A stretch of 64,000 nucleotides of DNA from Kalmanozyma brasiliensis GHG001. Lineage: Eukaryota > Basidiomycota > Ustilaginomycetes > Ustilaginales. Under the pieces are notes generated by a model that was not told where the DNA came from, made no database searches, and saw nothing but the letters and a program-made list of their open reading frames with translations. The stretch covers positions 248,001 to 312,000 of the forward strand of contig NW_015961953.1 in assembly GCF_000497045.1 (NCBI RefSeq), read 5' to 3'. The position numbers were made by a program, and so were the translations under genes. Of the stretch, positions 46,642 through 57,026 are shown one piece after another (the stretch's first letter is position 1; the number at the start of each line of letters is the position of its first letter).

Positions 46642-49600
46642 TCACGAATGCGTGAGATGATCGACCACGAGCACGCCATCGCTCTCCGCAAACGGATACG
46701 AGTAGCTGCTGAGGAACTGCTTGATGAAGCCGCCCACCTTGACGCGCCTCTTGTCCGTCTCCTTGCTGCTGTGCTTCGCCTTGCCGATGGCGAGATACGC
46801 CAGTCCTTGAATGCCTTCTGCTTCCAATCCTAGCAAGAACTGTTCTGTCATCTCTACCGCCTCCTTCGCGTGCAAGCCGTGCAGATCCAGCAGGCATTCG
46901 GTGCGCTCGTCGACCGACAAATTCGCCGTAGCGGACGAAGCCTGGCTGCCCTGAAGCGCTCCTGGACGCACCACGCCGAGACAAATTCCAAGGCCATTGC
47001 CTACGAGCTTGCCACGCATGCCACGCGAACCAGCTTCGTTGCTTTGACTCGACGCAGTCGAGCCTGAGGCGCCCGGGTCGTTTATGCGAGACCGCAACTC
47101 GCGCATACGCTCTTTGATGATGCCGTGAGCTGCAGTGCGCGATTCATCCTCATACTGATGGTTGAGAGACGAGGCTTCTTTGCTGAACTTCTTCGCTGAA
47201 GCGACATCGCCTTTGCGGTACGCTTCGGAAGCTCGAGCCAGCAGCTTGTTGCGCTGCTCAGCCAGCGTGAGAGCGTCACCTCGATGCGTCTGGTATGTCT
47301 CGGCTGCGCTGCTTCCGGTCAGCAGCGTCGGCAGCAATGCGGAAGGGCGTAGCGGTAGCCGAGCCGACGCGCGTGGACTCGTAACTGCCCCTCGGCCTGC
47401 CAACTTGCTTTCCGCCTGTCCTGGTTGCGAACGTATCGGTGCCGCTCTGGAATGGATGCTGATGACACCTTGAGTGTCATTTTGCGCCCTGCTCGCGGCA
47501 TCTGTCGCCGCTCTCTTCTGTACTGTCGAAGCCCAGCGATTCCTGGAGGCATCTGGACCACTTCCTAGCGTGGCAGCGTACGAGCTCTTGGAACCGGAAG
47601 TCGAGCCGAGTTCAGGGAATTCGTCCTTGGCTCGGGTCGCACCACGAGTATCCATCGTCTCGGACGCCGGAGCTTGTGGTGTCTGAGCGCTGCCATCGCT
47701 GACTTGCAGGCCAGACACGATGCCTGTCGCCAGCTGGTTGAGTGCATCGTAGTCGTGCAGGAAGTTGCATGGATTGTGGGCGCAATGTCCTTTGAGCCAG
47801 TAACGACAGACGGCTCGGTTGTCCAAGTCATGAGAGAAGCGACAGTCGCTTCGTCGACACTCTCCGGCCATGTAGTAACGACATACGCGGTTGGCACCCT
47901 GACTAGGTGCGCCGGCACCAGCTGCTTCGTATCGCGGGGCGAGCTGAGAAGAGCCAGATCTAGACAGAGACGGACGCTGGCCACGGGAAGCAGCCAAGCC
48001 GAGAGCTTCTCTAGACATGACGTTGACTCCCGCTTTGACACCAGCGGTAGCTGGCAGAGGAGCTGGTGCCACGCGCGGCGAGTCTGTGGATGACAAGCCA
48101 GGCAGCATACGCGACGCAGACGATTCGCCCGACAACAGCGACTTTGTGCCATCGCCCAGCGGTTTGCCGTCGTTTTCCCAGATGGCATTCAATGTCTTCT
48201 CGACGTCGTAGTTGTGCATGACCAGCGCTTCGTCCACCTGCTCCGGGCTCCATTCCGAGGAACCAGCTTTTGTGCCCGTGACGAGAATCGAATAGAGCAT
48301 ATCGAAAGGCGTGAGAGGAGCTGTTGGCTCGGCGCCAAGCACGTCGCCATCGAACGACTCGAAGCCAGCATTTGCTTGAGGACGAGGCCAGCTGTTCTGG
48401 TGTGGGTCGGATCCGCCGAAGGATTGTGCTGAGGTCCATCCGGCATCGGGATCGTACGCCGTGAAGCCTGCAAAGCTGAGGGGCTGCTGCTGTGCAGGCT
48501 TCGCGCTGCCGAACGGCGAGAACTCGTCGTCATCGTCGTCGCCAGCACCGGCATGACTCTTGTTCGCCAAGGCTAAGTTGCTGCTGCTAGCGTTTGAACT
48601 GGCGCGGCGCACAAGGTGAGGTGCCTGCCGCGTCGGAGTGAGTGAAGCTGCAGCTGGAGCAGCAGAGCTGGCAGTTGAGGTGGTCCGTGGCTTGAACTCG
48701 GTAGCCGCAAAATTGAGCTTTGGCGAGCCAAAGGGCGATGGAGAGGCTGGCCGACTGCTAGCATTCGCTGCGACCCCAGGAGGAAGCGAGGACATTGGCG
48801 AAGCACTGCTGCTCGCAGCACCGTTGTTGGAAGCTAAGCTGGCGGTGGAGAGATTGGACAAAGTGCGGTTCCACGGTTTGGGAGAAGCGCGTGGGGAGCC
48901 AGATCCGATGACGCCAGGATGCGGCCTCGGGCTGGCGGCGTTGTTGACGCTCGCCGAAGACCAGACCGGGCTGGTGGTCGAGGTGAGCGCGGACAAGGCA
49001 CTGGATCCAAGATGCGGGGAGGTCGGGCGCTGCGAGCCGGTGAACGCAGACGGAGTACCTTCCGCGGAGGTGGCGGCGAATGAAGAGGCTGGCGAAAAGG
49101 AGGGTCGAGTGGGCGTCCATGGTCGAGAGGTGGAGAAAGAACGGATGCTGGCTGGACGGCGCACGGGAGACTGTGCTGGATTCGACGAGAATTGCATGCC
49201 ACTTGGAAGCACGTCTTCGCGATGACGATGCATGAGGTCGAGCACCAAGTTGTCGATGCGAGCGGACGGCGAGGGAACGCCCTCGATGGCGTAAAGCGCA
49301 TTTGCGAGGGTGGCTCTGACCTTATCGATGCGCTCCTCTTCATCGAGATGCTGATCATTGAGCGTTGCCAGGATCTCGGCAGTGAAGTCCTGACTCGGGG
49401 CGGAGGTCGAGGTCCTACGACTGCTTGAGGAAGAGAACGTGCGGTGGTGAGCGAGCGCTTGCAGCGAAAGTTGCTGCGCCTTGAAGGAGGACGAGAGAGG
49501 CGGAGAAGTAGCTACGGACGAGGCGTCATCTTCGTCTCCACGGTTATCGTTGACTAGGTCGTCTTCATCCTCTACTTGAGCTAAAAGTGCCGACGGAAGA

Positions 49601-49893
49601 TAAGCATCGTATCCGGATGCATCTCGCTCTACCGCTCCATCCTCGGATGCAGACGCCGATGCCGATGATGAGAGGGAGGATGGCTTGTGTGGCTTGAAGG
49701 CAGCGGTGAGCAGAGGAGCCGTGCCCAAGGAGGTTGCGATGGAGGCGGACGCTGAGGGTGTTGACGCTTGCGCTGTGTTCGAGGTTGAGTTGGACGAGGA
49801 TGACTGAAGATGGTTGGTGGTGCCGTTCTTTGCGATAAAGAGTGAGTCAAGAAAGGATTTGGCATAGCTTGAGCCGTTGTATCGGTTCGACAT
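46642..49893 (-). CDS. PAM2 / UBA-CUE-like / CCCH / DUF1771 / SMR domain protein
   Basis: 1083 residues, single exon. Order of parts: Ser/Ala-rich N-terminus; LNFAATEFKP at 393-402, an exact PAM2 match (LNxxAxxFxP) for binding the MLLE domain of poly(A)-binding protein; a UBA/CUE-like helix pair WSPEQVDEALVMHNYDVEKT (about 548-570); two CCCH fingers (CRYYMAGECRRSDCRFSH and CRYWLKGHCAHNPCNFLH, about 667-712). DUF1771 helices follow (LTLAEQRNKLLARASEAYRK and on, about 868-930). The C-terminal SMR domain has LLDLHGLHAKEA and IGKAKHS. SMR proteins such as Cue2/NONU-1 cleave mRNA at stalled ribosomes, and plant CID7 pairs PAM2 with DUF1771-SMR, so a role in mRNA surveillance is likely but inferred. 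Divergent from PAF1. Confidence 0.85.
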   Translation of the reverse strand: MSNRYNGSSYAKSFLDSLFIAKNGTTNHLQSSSSNSTSNTAQASTPSASASIATSLGTAPLLTAAFKPHKPSSLSSSASASASEDGAVERDASGYDAYLPSALLAQVEDEDDLVNDNRGDEDDASSVATSPPLSSSFKAQQLSLQALAHHRTFSSSSSRRTSTSAPSQDFTAEILATLNDQHLDEEERIDKVRATLANALYAIEGVPSPSARIDNLVLDLMHRHREDVLPSGMQFSSNPAQSPVRRPASIRSFSTSRPWTPTRPSFSPASSFAATSAEGTPSAFTGSQRPTSPHLGSSALSALTSTTSPVWSSASVNNAASPRPHPGVIGSGSPRASPKPWNRTLSNLSTASLASNNGAASSSASPMSSLPPGVAANASSRPASPSPFGSPKLNFAATEFKPRTTSTASSAAPAAASLTPTRQAPHLVRRASSNASSSNLALANKSHAGAGDDDDDEFSPFGSAKPAQQQPLSFAGFTAYDPDAGWTSAQSFGGSDPHQNSWPRPQANAGFESFDGDVLGAEPTAPLTPFDMLYSILVTGTKAGSSEWSPEQVDEALVMHNYDVEKTLNAIWENDGKPLGDGTKSLLSGESSASRMLPGLSSTDSPRVAPAPLPATAGVKAGVNVMSREALGLAASRGQRPSLSRSGSSQLAPRYEAAGAGAPSQGANRVCRYYMAGECRRSDCRFSHDLDNRAVCRYWLKGHCAHNPCNFLHDYDALNQLATGIVSGLQVSDGSAQTPQAPASETMDTRGATRAKDEFPELGSTSGSKSSYAATLGSGPDASRNRWASTVQKRAATDAASRAQNDTQGVISIHSRAAPIRSQPGQAESKLAGRGAVTSPRASARLPLRPSALLPTLLTGSSAAETYQTHRGDALTLAEQRNKLLARASEAYRKGDVASAKKFSKEASSLNHQYEDESRTAAHGIIKERMRELRSRINDPGASGSTASSQSNEAGSRGMRGKLVGNGLGICLGVVRPGALQGSQASSATANLSVDERTECLLDLHGLHAKEAVEMTEQFLLGLEAEGIQGLAYLAIGKAKHSSKETDKRRVKVGGFIKQFLSSYSYPFAESDGVLVVDHLTHS
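48688..48717 (-). other. PAM2 motif (poly(A)-binding protein docking site)
   Basis: Encodes LNFAATEFKP, which fits every fixed position of LNxxAxxFxP. It lies in an otherwise disordered region, as PAM2 motifs usually do. Confidence 0.75.
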
Positions 49894-50588
49894 GATTGCG
49901 CACCTACGCCAGGCAGCTCAGCGTCAGATGTCGCCGATCATTCGTGACCTGGAGAAGCTGCGAGATGAGATCAGGAATGCCGAAGTCGATGGCGTGGGCG
50001 AAAAGCAACGGATGACGGCTGCATCGCAAAGAAGGGGAGTGGCCGCGCAAAGAGCACTCTCTTGTGATGAAGCCGCTGATGCACCTTCGCCACCAGCGCT
50101 GAGATAGACGAAGATGGTAGCGAAAGGCGATGTCGAGAATGTGTCGCTCCGCCGATGGCTGAGTCGAATGTGATATAATGGAGAGAAGACGAAGTCGAGT
50201 GTGTGACATCCAAAAAAGTGAGAGTGGATGCTGCACTTTGGAGAAATGAGCCCACAGACCACCCTCGCTCTGCGTCACAAATCACGGAATCGCCTCATTC
50301 TTTGGAACGGCGGCGCGTCTTGCAGCTCTAAAAAGTCAAACCGGGCTGCTTCAGGGGCCACAGCCACGTTCCCGAGCTTACGGCTCCACCTCTCCAATAT
50401 CTTATAGGTGTTAGACCATCCTTTCTACCTCGAATGAATTTTCGGCTCCGAAGACGCGTTGAAGCGCAGCGTGGAATCGAGAGCGTTTTGCTTTCTTCTT
50501 GATTGAGCTTCACCCACGTCTGTGCATCCTCCTACGCTTCCACTTCGGTCATCCACTCGCATACACCAGCAACATCAACCTCGTTACC
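49894..50588. other. Divergent promoter, SMR-domain gene / PAF1
   Basis: 695 bp between opposed starts. The PAF1 frame is open upstream of its ATG without another in-frame ATG. No separate gene seen. Confidence 0.5.
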
Positions 50589-52700
50589 ATGTCGTATTCG
50601 AATGGTACGAATGTTGGTCCTGGAGCTAGCTCCTCAGGCTCCAGCTCACGATCCAGACGTGAGCTCATCGACCGCGTCAGGTATCCCAACCCTATCCCTG
50701 TCCCTCCTTATCCACCAAAACTCGTAAAGATCCCAACAGAGCCATCCAGATATGCCAACCCACACTTTGCCGATCGCCTCGCCAGTCAGCAGCCCATTCC
50801 AATGGTCGTCGATGTCCATGCTGGTATGCCCATCGATCTCGCCAACTTCCAGAACCTTTGGGAAGGAGATTTTTCCGAAGTCGTCGTGCCCGCTTCTGCC
50901 ACCCTCGACGCTGACGATCTCGACGAGGCAGATGCTTTCCTGCTCCAGGACTTTGCGACCACTCTTCCTCCTGCAGCCACCTCCAATTCTGCATCAGGAG
51001 CCATCGGCCTCATTTCCTCTTTGAAAGCCACCGATGACCCCGCTTCCCAGGCCACCTTGCAAGCCGCCCTTCAGCAGCGTCATACACAGTCCCTCGGTCC
51101 AGGGGCAAAGGCCGCGCTTGCAGCCGACGACGTCACTTGGCTGCGTCGAACCGAATATCTCAGCGCACAGCAAAGGCAAGCTCAGAAAGAGGTGCAGAAG
51201 CCCAAAGTTACGGAGCGCATCGACGTATCAAGAGAAGCGCAGCTCGCAAAGATCGAGAAATCCTTCAAGGATGCTCAGAAGCCGCTCTCGAGTCTCGTTC
51301 ATCCACACAAGAAGGGCGTCAAGGCCGAACAGGTCTTCGACTTCCTCCCGGATCCAGAAACATGGGCCACAGACTACCAGATCGTGCGTTTCATCGACCA
51401 CCCAGGTCGCATCGTCAATGGTGTTCCTCAAGTCGACCCTCGTCTCGACGTTGCGCTGCTCCGTCCGGTCAATGCCGCAGACGGAGAGCAGCGTGTCTCT
51501 TACTATCTCCCTGCTGGCGAGGAGATCTCGGAAGATGCCGAGGCTCCTATGACGCTCATCGACAATCGCGATGTGGAGGAGAACAATGCTCGCCGACTGC
51601 GCAAACGCAGGAGAACCGGCAAGTTCCCTGTTCCGCCCAACGAGGAGGACGAGGACAACGAGAACCATTCCGAAACCAAGCTGCTCAAAAAGGACTACGC
51701 TACTCCATTCAAGCTCTCGCGCGATTACGTGCCAAAGGACACCACCGTCGCCGCTCACGACGTCCTCGTCCTTACCCTCGATGACGGCATCCCCGATGCG
51801 GATCCAGACGCCGATGTCGATCCTATCAAGGGTGTCAAGTCTGGTCCATCCGATGCTGCGGCTCAAGACGACGATGATGATGACCTCTTTGGCGATGACG
51901 ACGACGCTGACAATGCCGACGATGCCGCTGCCGGCCAGGTCGACTCTACTCTGCCTCCTCAGTCCGAGTTCGAGCGCCAGAAGCGATCCAGGAGATCCGC
52001 AGCTAACAAGGGCAAGGAGCGCAGCGAGCAGCCCGAAAGCCAGGGCATTCCCAGCGAATCTCGCCCCAAAGCGCGCGCCTACTACCACAAGGTCGGCATG
52101 CGCTTCACCCTCCGTGTCTGGCGATCAAGATTCGCCAACAACGAGAAGCTGCGAAGTCGAGACCGAAGGTATCCTGGCAAGTGGGACGCCATTGTTCTTT
52201 CCAATCGTGAACTCCAGGAGCGAGAACAGCTGCGAAGATTGCACCTGCGCAGTCAGGTCGATGACGTCGGAGAGCTGGATCCTTATGAACCTGACGAGGA
52301 TATCCAAGAGGTCATGCTCGAAGGCGAAGACGGAGACGCCTTGGCGAGCGGGACGGCAGACAGGCAGCTCGATGGCATCCAGGAGGATCGCGCACAAGCT
52401 GGTGTCGATGACGACGATGCTCAAGCTGCTCGCGCAAGCGATGATGAGGATGGAGCGGAGCAAGGCAATGACGACGAGGACGATGGCAGCGATGACGACG
52501 AGGACGATGAGGATGACGACGAAGATGGGACGGTGGACGGAGACGAAGAGCTGGCAGCCCTGCGCGCAGAAGCCGGAGAGGCTGGCGAAGACCTGGATCA
52601 GGATGCTGAGGGCGGTGAAAGGCGATCCCGCACTCGACGAGCGGGCGCATCGGCCGCATCGAGCTCAGCAGCGGCCATCATGGACGAGGATGACGACTGA
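50589..52700 (+). CDS. PAF1: RNA polymerase II-associated factor 1 (PAF1 complex)
   Basis: 703 residues, single exon. Core scaffold of the Paf1 elongation complex, which promotes H2B ubiquitylation and elongation. Family marks: RRELIDRVRYPNPIPVPPYP followed by PKLVKIPTEPSRYANPHFAD, MPIDLANFQNLWEGDF, VTWLRRTEYLSAQ, HPHKKGVKAEQVFDFLPDPE, and GMRFTLRVWRSRFANNEK. The region from about residue 420 alternates acidic runs (DDDDDDLFGDDDDADNADD type) with basic stretches, and the last 100 residues are almost all Asp/Glu with Gly/Ala, ending MDEDDD, a normal PAF1 feature. The start MSYSNGTNVG is the first ATG in the frame. Divergent from the SMR-domain gene; convergent with a Zn2Cys6 gene. Confidence 0.94.
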   Translation: MSYSNGTNVGPGASSSGSSSRSRRELIDRVRYPNPIPVPPYPPKLVKIPTEPSRYANPHFADRLASQQPIPMVVDVHAGMPIDLANFQNLWEGDFSEVVVPASATLDADDLDEADAFLLQDFATTLPPAATSNSASGAIGLISSLKATDDPASQATLQAALQQRHTQSLGPGAKAALAADDVTWLRRTEYLSAQQRQAQKEVQKPKVTERIDVSREAQLAKIEKSFKDAQKPLSSLVHPHKKGVKAEQVFDFLPDPETWATDYQIVRFIDHPGRIVNGVPQVDPRLDVALLRPVNAADGEQRVSYYLPAGEEISEDAEAPMTLIDNRDVEENNARRLRKRRRTGKFPVPPNEEDEDNENHSETKLLKKDYATPFKLSRDYVPKDTTVAAHDVLVLTLDDGIPDADPDADVDPIKGVKSGPSDAAAQDDDDDDLFGDDDDADNADDAAAGQVDSTLPPQSEFERQKRSRRSAANKGKERSEQPESQGIPSESRPKARAYYHKVGMRFTLRVWRSRFANNEKLRSRDRRYPGKWDAIVLSNRELQEREQLRRLHLRSQVDDVGELDPYEPDEDIQEVMLEGEDGDALASGTADRQLDGIQEDRAQAGVDDDDAQAARASDDEDGAEQGNDDEDDGSDDDEDDEDDDEDGTVDGDEELAALRAEAGEAGEDLDQDAEGGERRSRTRRAGASAASSSAAAIMDEDDD

Positions 52701-52855
52701 TCCGCAATACAAAATGCGCACCGCAATGCAAACTTTCCACGACGCTACAGACTGGCGAAGAGCGGCATGACATTATGAGCTTAAGGTTTCATGTTACAGT
52801 TGATGGGTGGTATTGAGGTTTGGGGCGACATCCGTCGCTTTGTCTTGATTTCGGT

Positions 52856-54509
52856 TCAGTCAAACATGGAGACCTGCTCCAGGTGCAGGCATTCGTCGAG
52901 CGCCATCTCGTGGGAAGCCTCCGCCAGCACATCCGGCATGCCTTCGTCCCAGAATGCTTCTTCCGACTTGGCCTTCTCTTCCTCGAAGGGGACATCGATA
53001 GAGCGCGCCAATGATGCTCCGAATCGAGGTGCAGGCGAGAGGTGACACTGGCAAGGCGAGAGGAGAAATGCCTCGAATCGGTCGCGTCCCGCCTTGTGTC
53101 GATACGGTGACACGTTTAGGTCTTGTGAAGGATTCGGGGCGTCGGGGAAGAAGTCGCAGGAGAAGTCGGGCTCTGGTTCTGACATGTTCTCGTCGCCGTC
53201 GTCGTCATCGTCATCGACAATGATCTCAACACTTTGCACGATCGGTGGAGAGCCTTGAAATGGAGGTGGCGAGGGAGGTGTTGTCTGATTGCTCGGCTGT
53301 GCTGGAGTGCAAACCATAGGTGGAGGAGAGGAAGGAGGGGTAATGCTGCTCGGAGCGTCGTTAGATTCGTCGCTCGACGCTGCTGGGCGATGCGGCTCGT
53401 CATCCGAGGATATATCCGCTGCTTCGTCCCTCGGCGACCAAATGCTTTTACTCCCTGTGGCCTGAGGAGCCGCTCCTGCGTTCGGCAAGGTCCTCTCTTC
53501 GACTAGCAAGATGTCGAGCAGATCCAGCACCTCCTTCTTCGTCGCGGGCGCATCGACGTAGCTGGGTACAACGAATTGCAGCCCAGTGTCAAGCTTGGAA
53601 GTCTTGCCGTGCAGCTGTCTGTCTTCCCACGATGAGAGTGGCACAGGAAACAACAGCAGATCGTGCTTGTTGGCGACAGCGAGGCAGTCCTCGTACCACT
53701 GGGGCAGCTTGTCTGCCTCGCAAGGCTGCATTGGAGCATCTTTGACATACGCATACGACTTGCTCGGTGGTGGCCGCTTGTCGGCGTCGATTTTGCCTGC
53801 TGTATCGGCTTGTGTAGATGGGCCGGAGCTCGGTGGCTGGTGCGGAATGGCAGCTCGTTGAGGGAGAGTCGGCGTACAAGGCCCGGAGGACTTTCCGTCC
53901 GATGTCAAGGACGACGCTGGCGATCCTGAAGGGCTGTTGATTAGTGGCGATTTGTGCGATGCTGGTGTTCTTACTGGCCCGGGTGCAGGTGCAATAGGAG
54001 TCGAGGGCACTGACGCGGATCGTCGGATCTTGATCTTTCGGGGCCTTGATGGTTTTGGCGACATTGAGACTGAAGCTTGACGACGTCTGTCTGGCTTCTG
54101 AGGACTCGATGCTGAAGCTCGCCGTCTTGCTGGCTGCGGCGAAACAGATGCGGATGCCAGGCGCGGCGATCGGCCCGCGAAGTCGCTCCACGTACACGTC
54201 TTGCACTGCTTGAGACAGCGTTGGCAATCACTTGATCCTGGCTGTGGACCTGGGCATTTGCGGTGATTGTTGCCTGTCGGTGATCAACGCAGAGAACTTT
54301 CAGTGTCAGCTCGAATGTCTCGCAACGGAATCTGGGAGGGGCAATGACGACGTACGGCATACATCGCAAGCGCGAGATACCCGTTTGGGCTTCTCGGATG
54401 GAGAATCTGGTGCAGAGGATCCCGAGGTGTCCAGCGCCGGGGAGTTGGATGAATGTGCTGATGGCTTGGGTGAGGGCGAATGGTACAGCTCTATCGGGTT
54501 CAACATCAT
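52856..54509 (-). CDS. Zn(II)2Cys6 transcription factor with intron-split zinc cluster
   Basis: 523 residues from exons 54356..54509 and 52856..54273 (82-bp GT-AG intron, GTACGT donor). Exon 1 begins MMLNPIELYHSPSP and ends KRVSRACDVC plus one base of the next codon. Exon 2 restores Arg and continues NNHRKCPGPQPGSSDCQRCL, then KQCKTCTW, giving C-x2-C-x6-C-x9-C-x2-C and further Cys. The unspliced long frame contains none of this and would look like an unknown protein. After the cluster come basic Ser-rich stretches (KPSRPRKIKIRR), a structured-looking segment PQWYEDCLAVANKHDLLLFP, and a Pro/Ser/Asp-rich region. The acidic end has EEAFWDEGMPDVLAEASHEM, plausible as an activation region. No fungal middle homology domain is seen. 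Target unknown. Confidence 0.75.
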
Positions 54510-55339
54510 GCTGATTGTGTCGATGAACAAGCGAACAACGCTTCAGTACCGGTCGACGGGGAGGGACCACAACATTGCTGAAGCCATGGTCCTCGATGCC
54601 AATAGAGAACGTCAAGTATAGCGAGCCTGTCAGAATGATTCGGGAGGACGGCGAAGCTGTGTTGAAATGTAGCAACTCGGACAACAGCGAGCCCTTGACC
54701 GGACCAGCCATCCTTTATAAGTCTCCGATGGCCAGGTGCGCTGAGAGGGGCAAACACTGATTGCATGTCAGCTCCAAGGACAGGTGAGCATTGGCAGTAA
54801 CAGCGAGAGAGAATGCTTTGTGCTGGGACAGGAGCAACAATTGACGGTAAAGGTAGGACAGAGCATGTCTTTCTTGATCCGTGAAGCTGTCAAGATCTAC
54901 TCAATCCGTGTGCCAACGGAGATGCATTAGCTCTTGTTGAACGCTGCAGTGTCAGACAAAGTTTAAAATAAGCGCAAGTGAACGGCTTTCATCTGGTCGG
55001 TTCATTGATCAGCGTTGTGACACAAGGAATCAGCATGATCAGGTCTTTGACACATCACATCCCCATCGCCCGAGAACGCCAAGACTCGCTGCGGAGAACA
55101 AATCCTAATAGCGAGCTAGAATGAAGCACGGTATAAGCTTTAAGACACACAAGCTCGAATCGCTCTACGTGCACCTCAAGCCCGCAGCGGCCGCACAAGT
55201 CCGAGCCGCTGTAGAAGATCTCTTTCGCATTACACCGGCTCAGATCCACAATCTCATTCTGCAAGCTCGATCGCACAGTGAAACACAAAGATTTGATCAA
55301 GATGCGATATACACGTGGGTCGATGTAGAATCGCCTTCT
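54510..55339. other. Intergenic region between Zn2Cys6 gene and SKP1
   Basis: 830 bp between tandem minus-strand genes. Apart from the TATA candidate I see no gene. It should contain the 3' end of SKP1 and the promoter of the regulator gene. Confidence 0.5.
54713..54719 (-). promoter_or_regulatory. TATA box candidate for the second Zn2Cys6 gene
   Basis: TATAAAG on the minus strand, about 205 bp before the ATG at 54509. Fits a promoter with a leader of roughly 170 nt. Consensus match only. Confidence 0.35.
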
Positions 55340-56193
55340 TCAACGGTCCTCGGCCCATTCCTGTTGAAAGTTTGAGATGAGAAGGACAAGATAGGATGCG
55401 ACGTCAGCTGCCCGCACGTCACCTGGATGAGTCAGGAAGATCATGATCTTGATCTTGTGATTACTTACGTTCTCCTTGCGGATCTGTGCTTCCTCCTCTG
55501 GCGAGAAGTCGTTTTGGATGTTGAAGAGCTTTCGGATCTCCTCGGGAGTTTTGCCCTTGATCATGTTGGCGCTGTGCATCAAGAAGAGGGATGGACGTTG
55601 CTGTCAGAATCTGGTGTCGCCAACGGGGTCTCAGGCCTTTGCACGCCGTTTCACTTACACAGTCTTGCAGCCGACGTCAAGGAGGGGCTTGATGTCGAGG
55701 TAGTTTGCTGCCAGGATGATCTCGAAAAGCATCTCCTGGTCGACCTGAATGAATTTGGCGTCCCAATCCGAGATGTCGGTGGTACGTCTTCGCGATTCCT
55801 CGGCATCATCAGCGGGTGCGGGAGGGTCGCTGCGGTGGTGGGAGCAGTATTCGAGGACCTGTGTGATTCGGGAATGGAAGTCGAAGGGTCAGAGCCATGT
55901 CAGAAGTCGTGCTGCATGTATGCTCAGAATTTTGGGATGCTGCGCTTACCTTCTTGAGCACGTTGGATGAGACGTTGGGCAAGGGAATAGGCTGGTCGTT
56001 GTCTCCAATGTCTGTGGGCAGAAGGAGGATAGCGTGTCAGAAGGTTCACTCGAAGGCATCTAGCGGCTTGCGAAGGAGCTTGAGCGTCAATGTTCCACTC
56101 ACCCTCAAGCATCTGCTTGATTAGAACCGATCGCTCGGCGACGTCGCGCTCGACGGTGAACTGCTCGTTGTCGGAGGTGGTCAGGCTGACCAT
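55340..56193 (-). CDS. SKP1: SKP1, SCF ubiquitin ligase adaptor
   Basis: 158 residues in five exons: 56103..56193, 55950..56011, 55659..55858, 55469..55571 and 55340..55360. All four introns are GT-AG and keep phase. The protein is a full-length fungal SKP1: [59 protein letters not shown], then [79 protein letters not shown]. It bridges cullin 1 to F-box proteins in SCF complexes; the BTB/POZ-like N-terminal part binds cullin and the C-terminal helices bind F-boxes. The final exon is 21 bp. The last intron (55361..55468) is 108 bp, in frame and stop-free. Confidence 0.95.
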
Positions 56194-57026
56194 TTTGGCG
56201 AACTCGGAGGATGTGGAAGTGGCGACGGTGATGTTGCGAGTGTTGGACTAAGATACCAAAGCAGCTTTTGGCTGATTGGTCTGCTGTGAGGATGGTGGTG
56301 GACGAGTGTGATGGAAGGAGGTCGGTCGTCTTGGAGGTGGAAGGGTGGAGAGGAAAGGGTCGCAAGGGTCGACTGCGCTTTGCAGATGTCAATGCGCAGC
56401 AGGTCTCGCCAACTCAGATTGAGCGTGCATTCACATTAAGCCATTTCTGAAGTCACACCTCTTGCGGCTGGCTGCGCCTCAGCCGTGGTGGGGAGCTGAC
56501 GCGCGTGGGATCGGTGTCCTGAATCTCCCGATTTCTCTCCGCTTCGGTTCACTCGTTCCAAAGATGGCTCCTCGCATAACTCGTTCAGAGCGCACACATC
56601 CACGTTCCTGACGGCGACAACATGAGTGATAGTCTTCTCTGATTGTATGAGTTGCGTGCGGATGTTGGACCGCATTTGAGAAGAGACAAGGTTGAACTAG
56701 TCGTACAAGCAGACGAGACGGTATTATGTATGTTGAGAAGGACAAATGTGCGGACAGAGCGAGCGGAGCATGCGACGGAAGATGTTGAAAGCGACTAAAA
56801 GTCAGGTATCTGGAAGAAGAAGATGCACTGTTGAAAGCAGGGAAGAGAATGCGTGACGTTACGTTGAGAAGCCCCGAGATTGTCCGGAAAGAAACAAGAA
56901 TACGATCAAATGCCAAAGGAAAGGCAACGACCTCGAATGAGCGAGGCCATGGAAGAGAGAAAGGCCCGCAGTTGATGCAGGCCCTGGATTGGAGTGATGA
57001 GCTCGCCCGATCAGAAGGTCTGCTGA
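56194..57026. other. Intergenic region between SKP1 and MTHFR genes
   Basis: 833 bp holding the SKP1 promoter and the MTHFR 3' end. A 145-codon minus-strand frame at 56479..56916 shows no family features and is not called. Confidence 0.45.

Noticed and set aside
56479..56916. 145-codon minus-strand frame between SKP1 and MTHFR
   Set aside because: No signal, domain or conserved motif; the region is expected to be the SKP1 promoter and the MTHFR 3' end.
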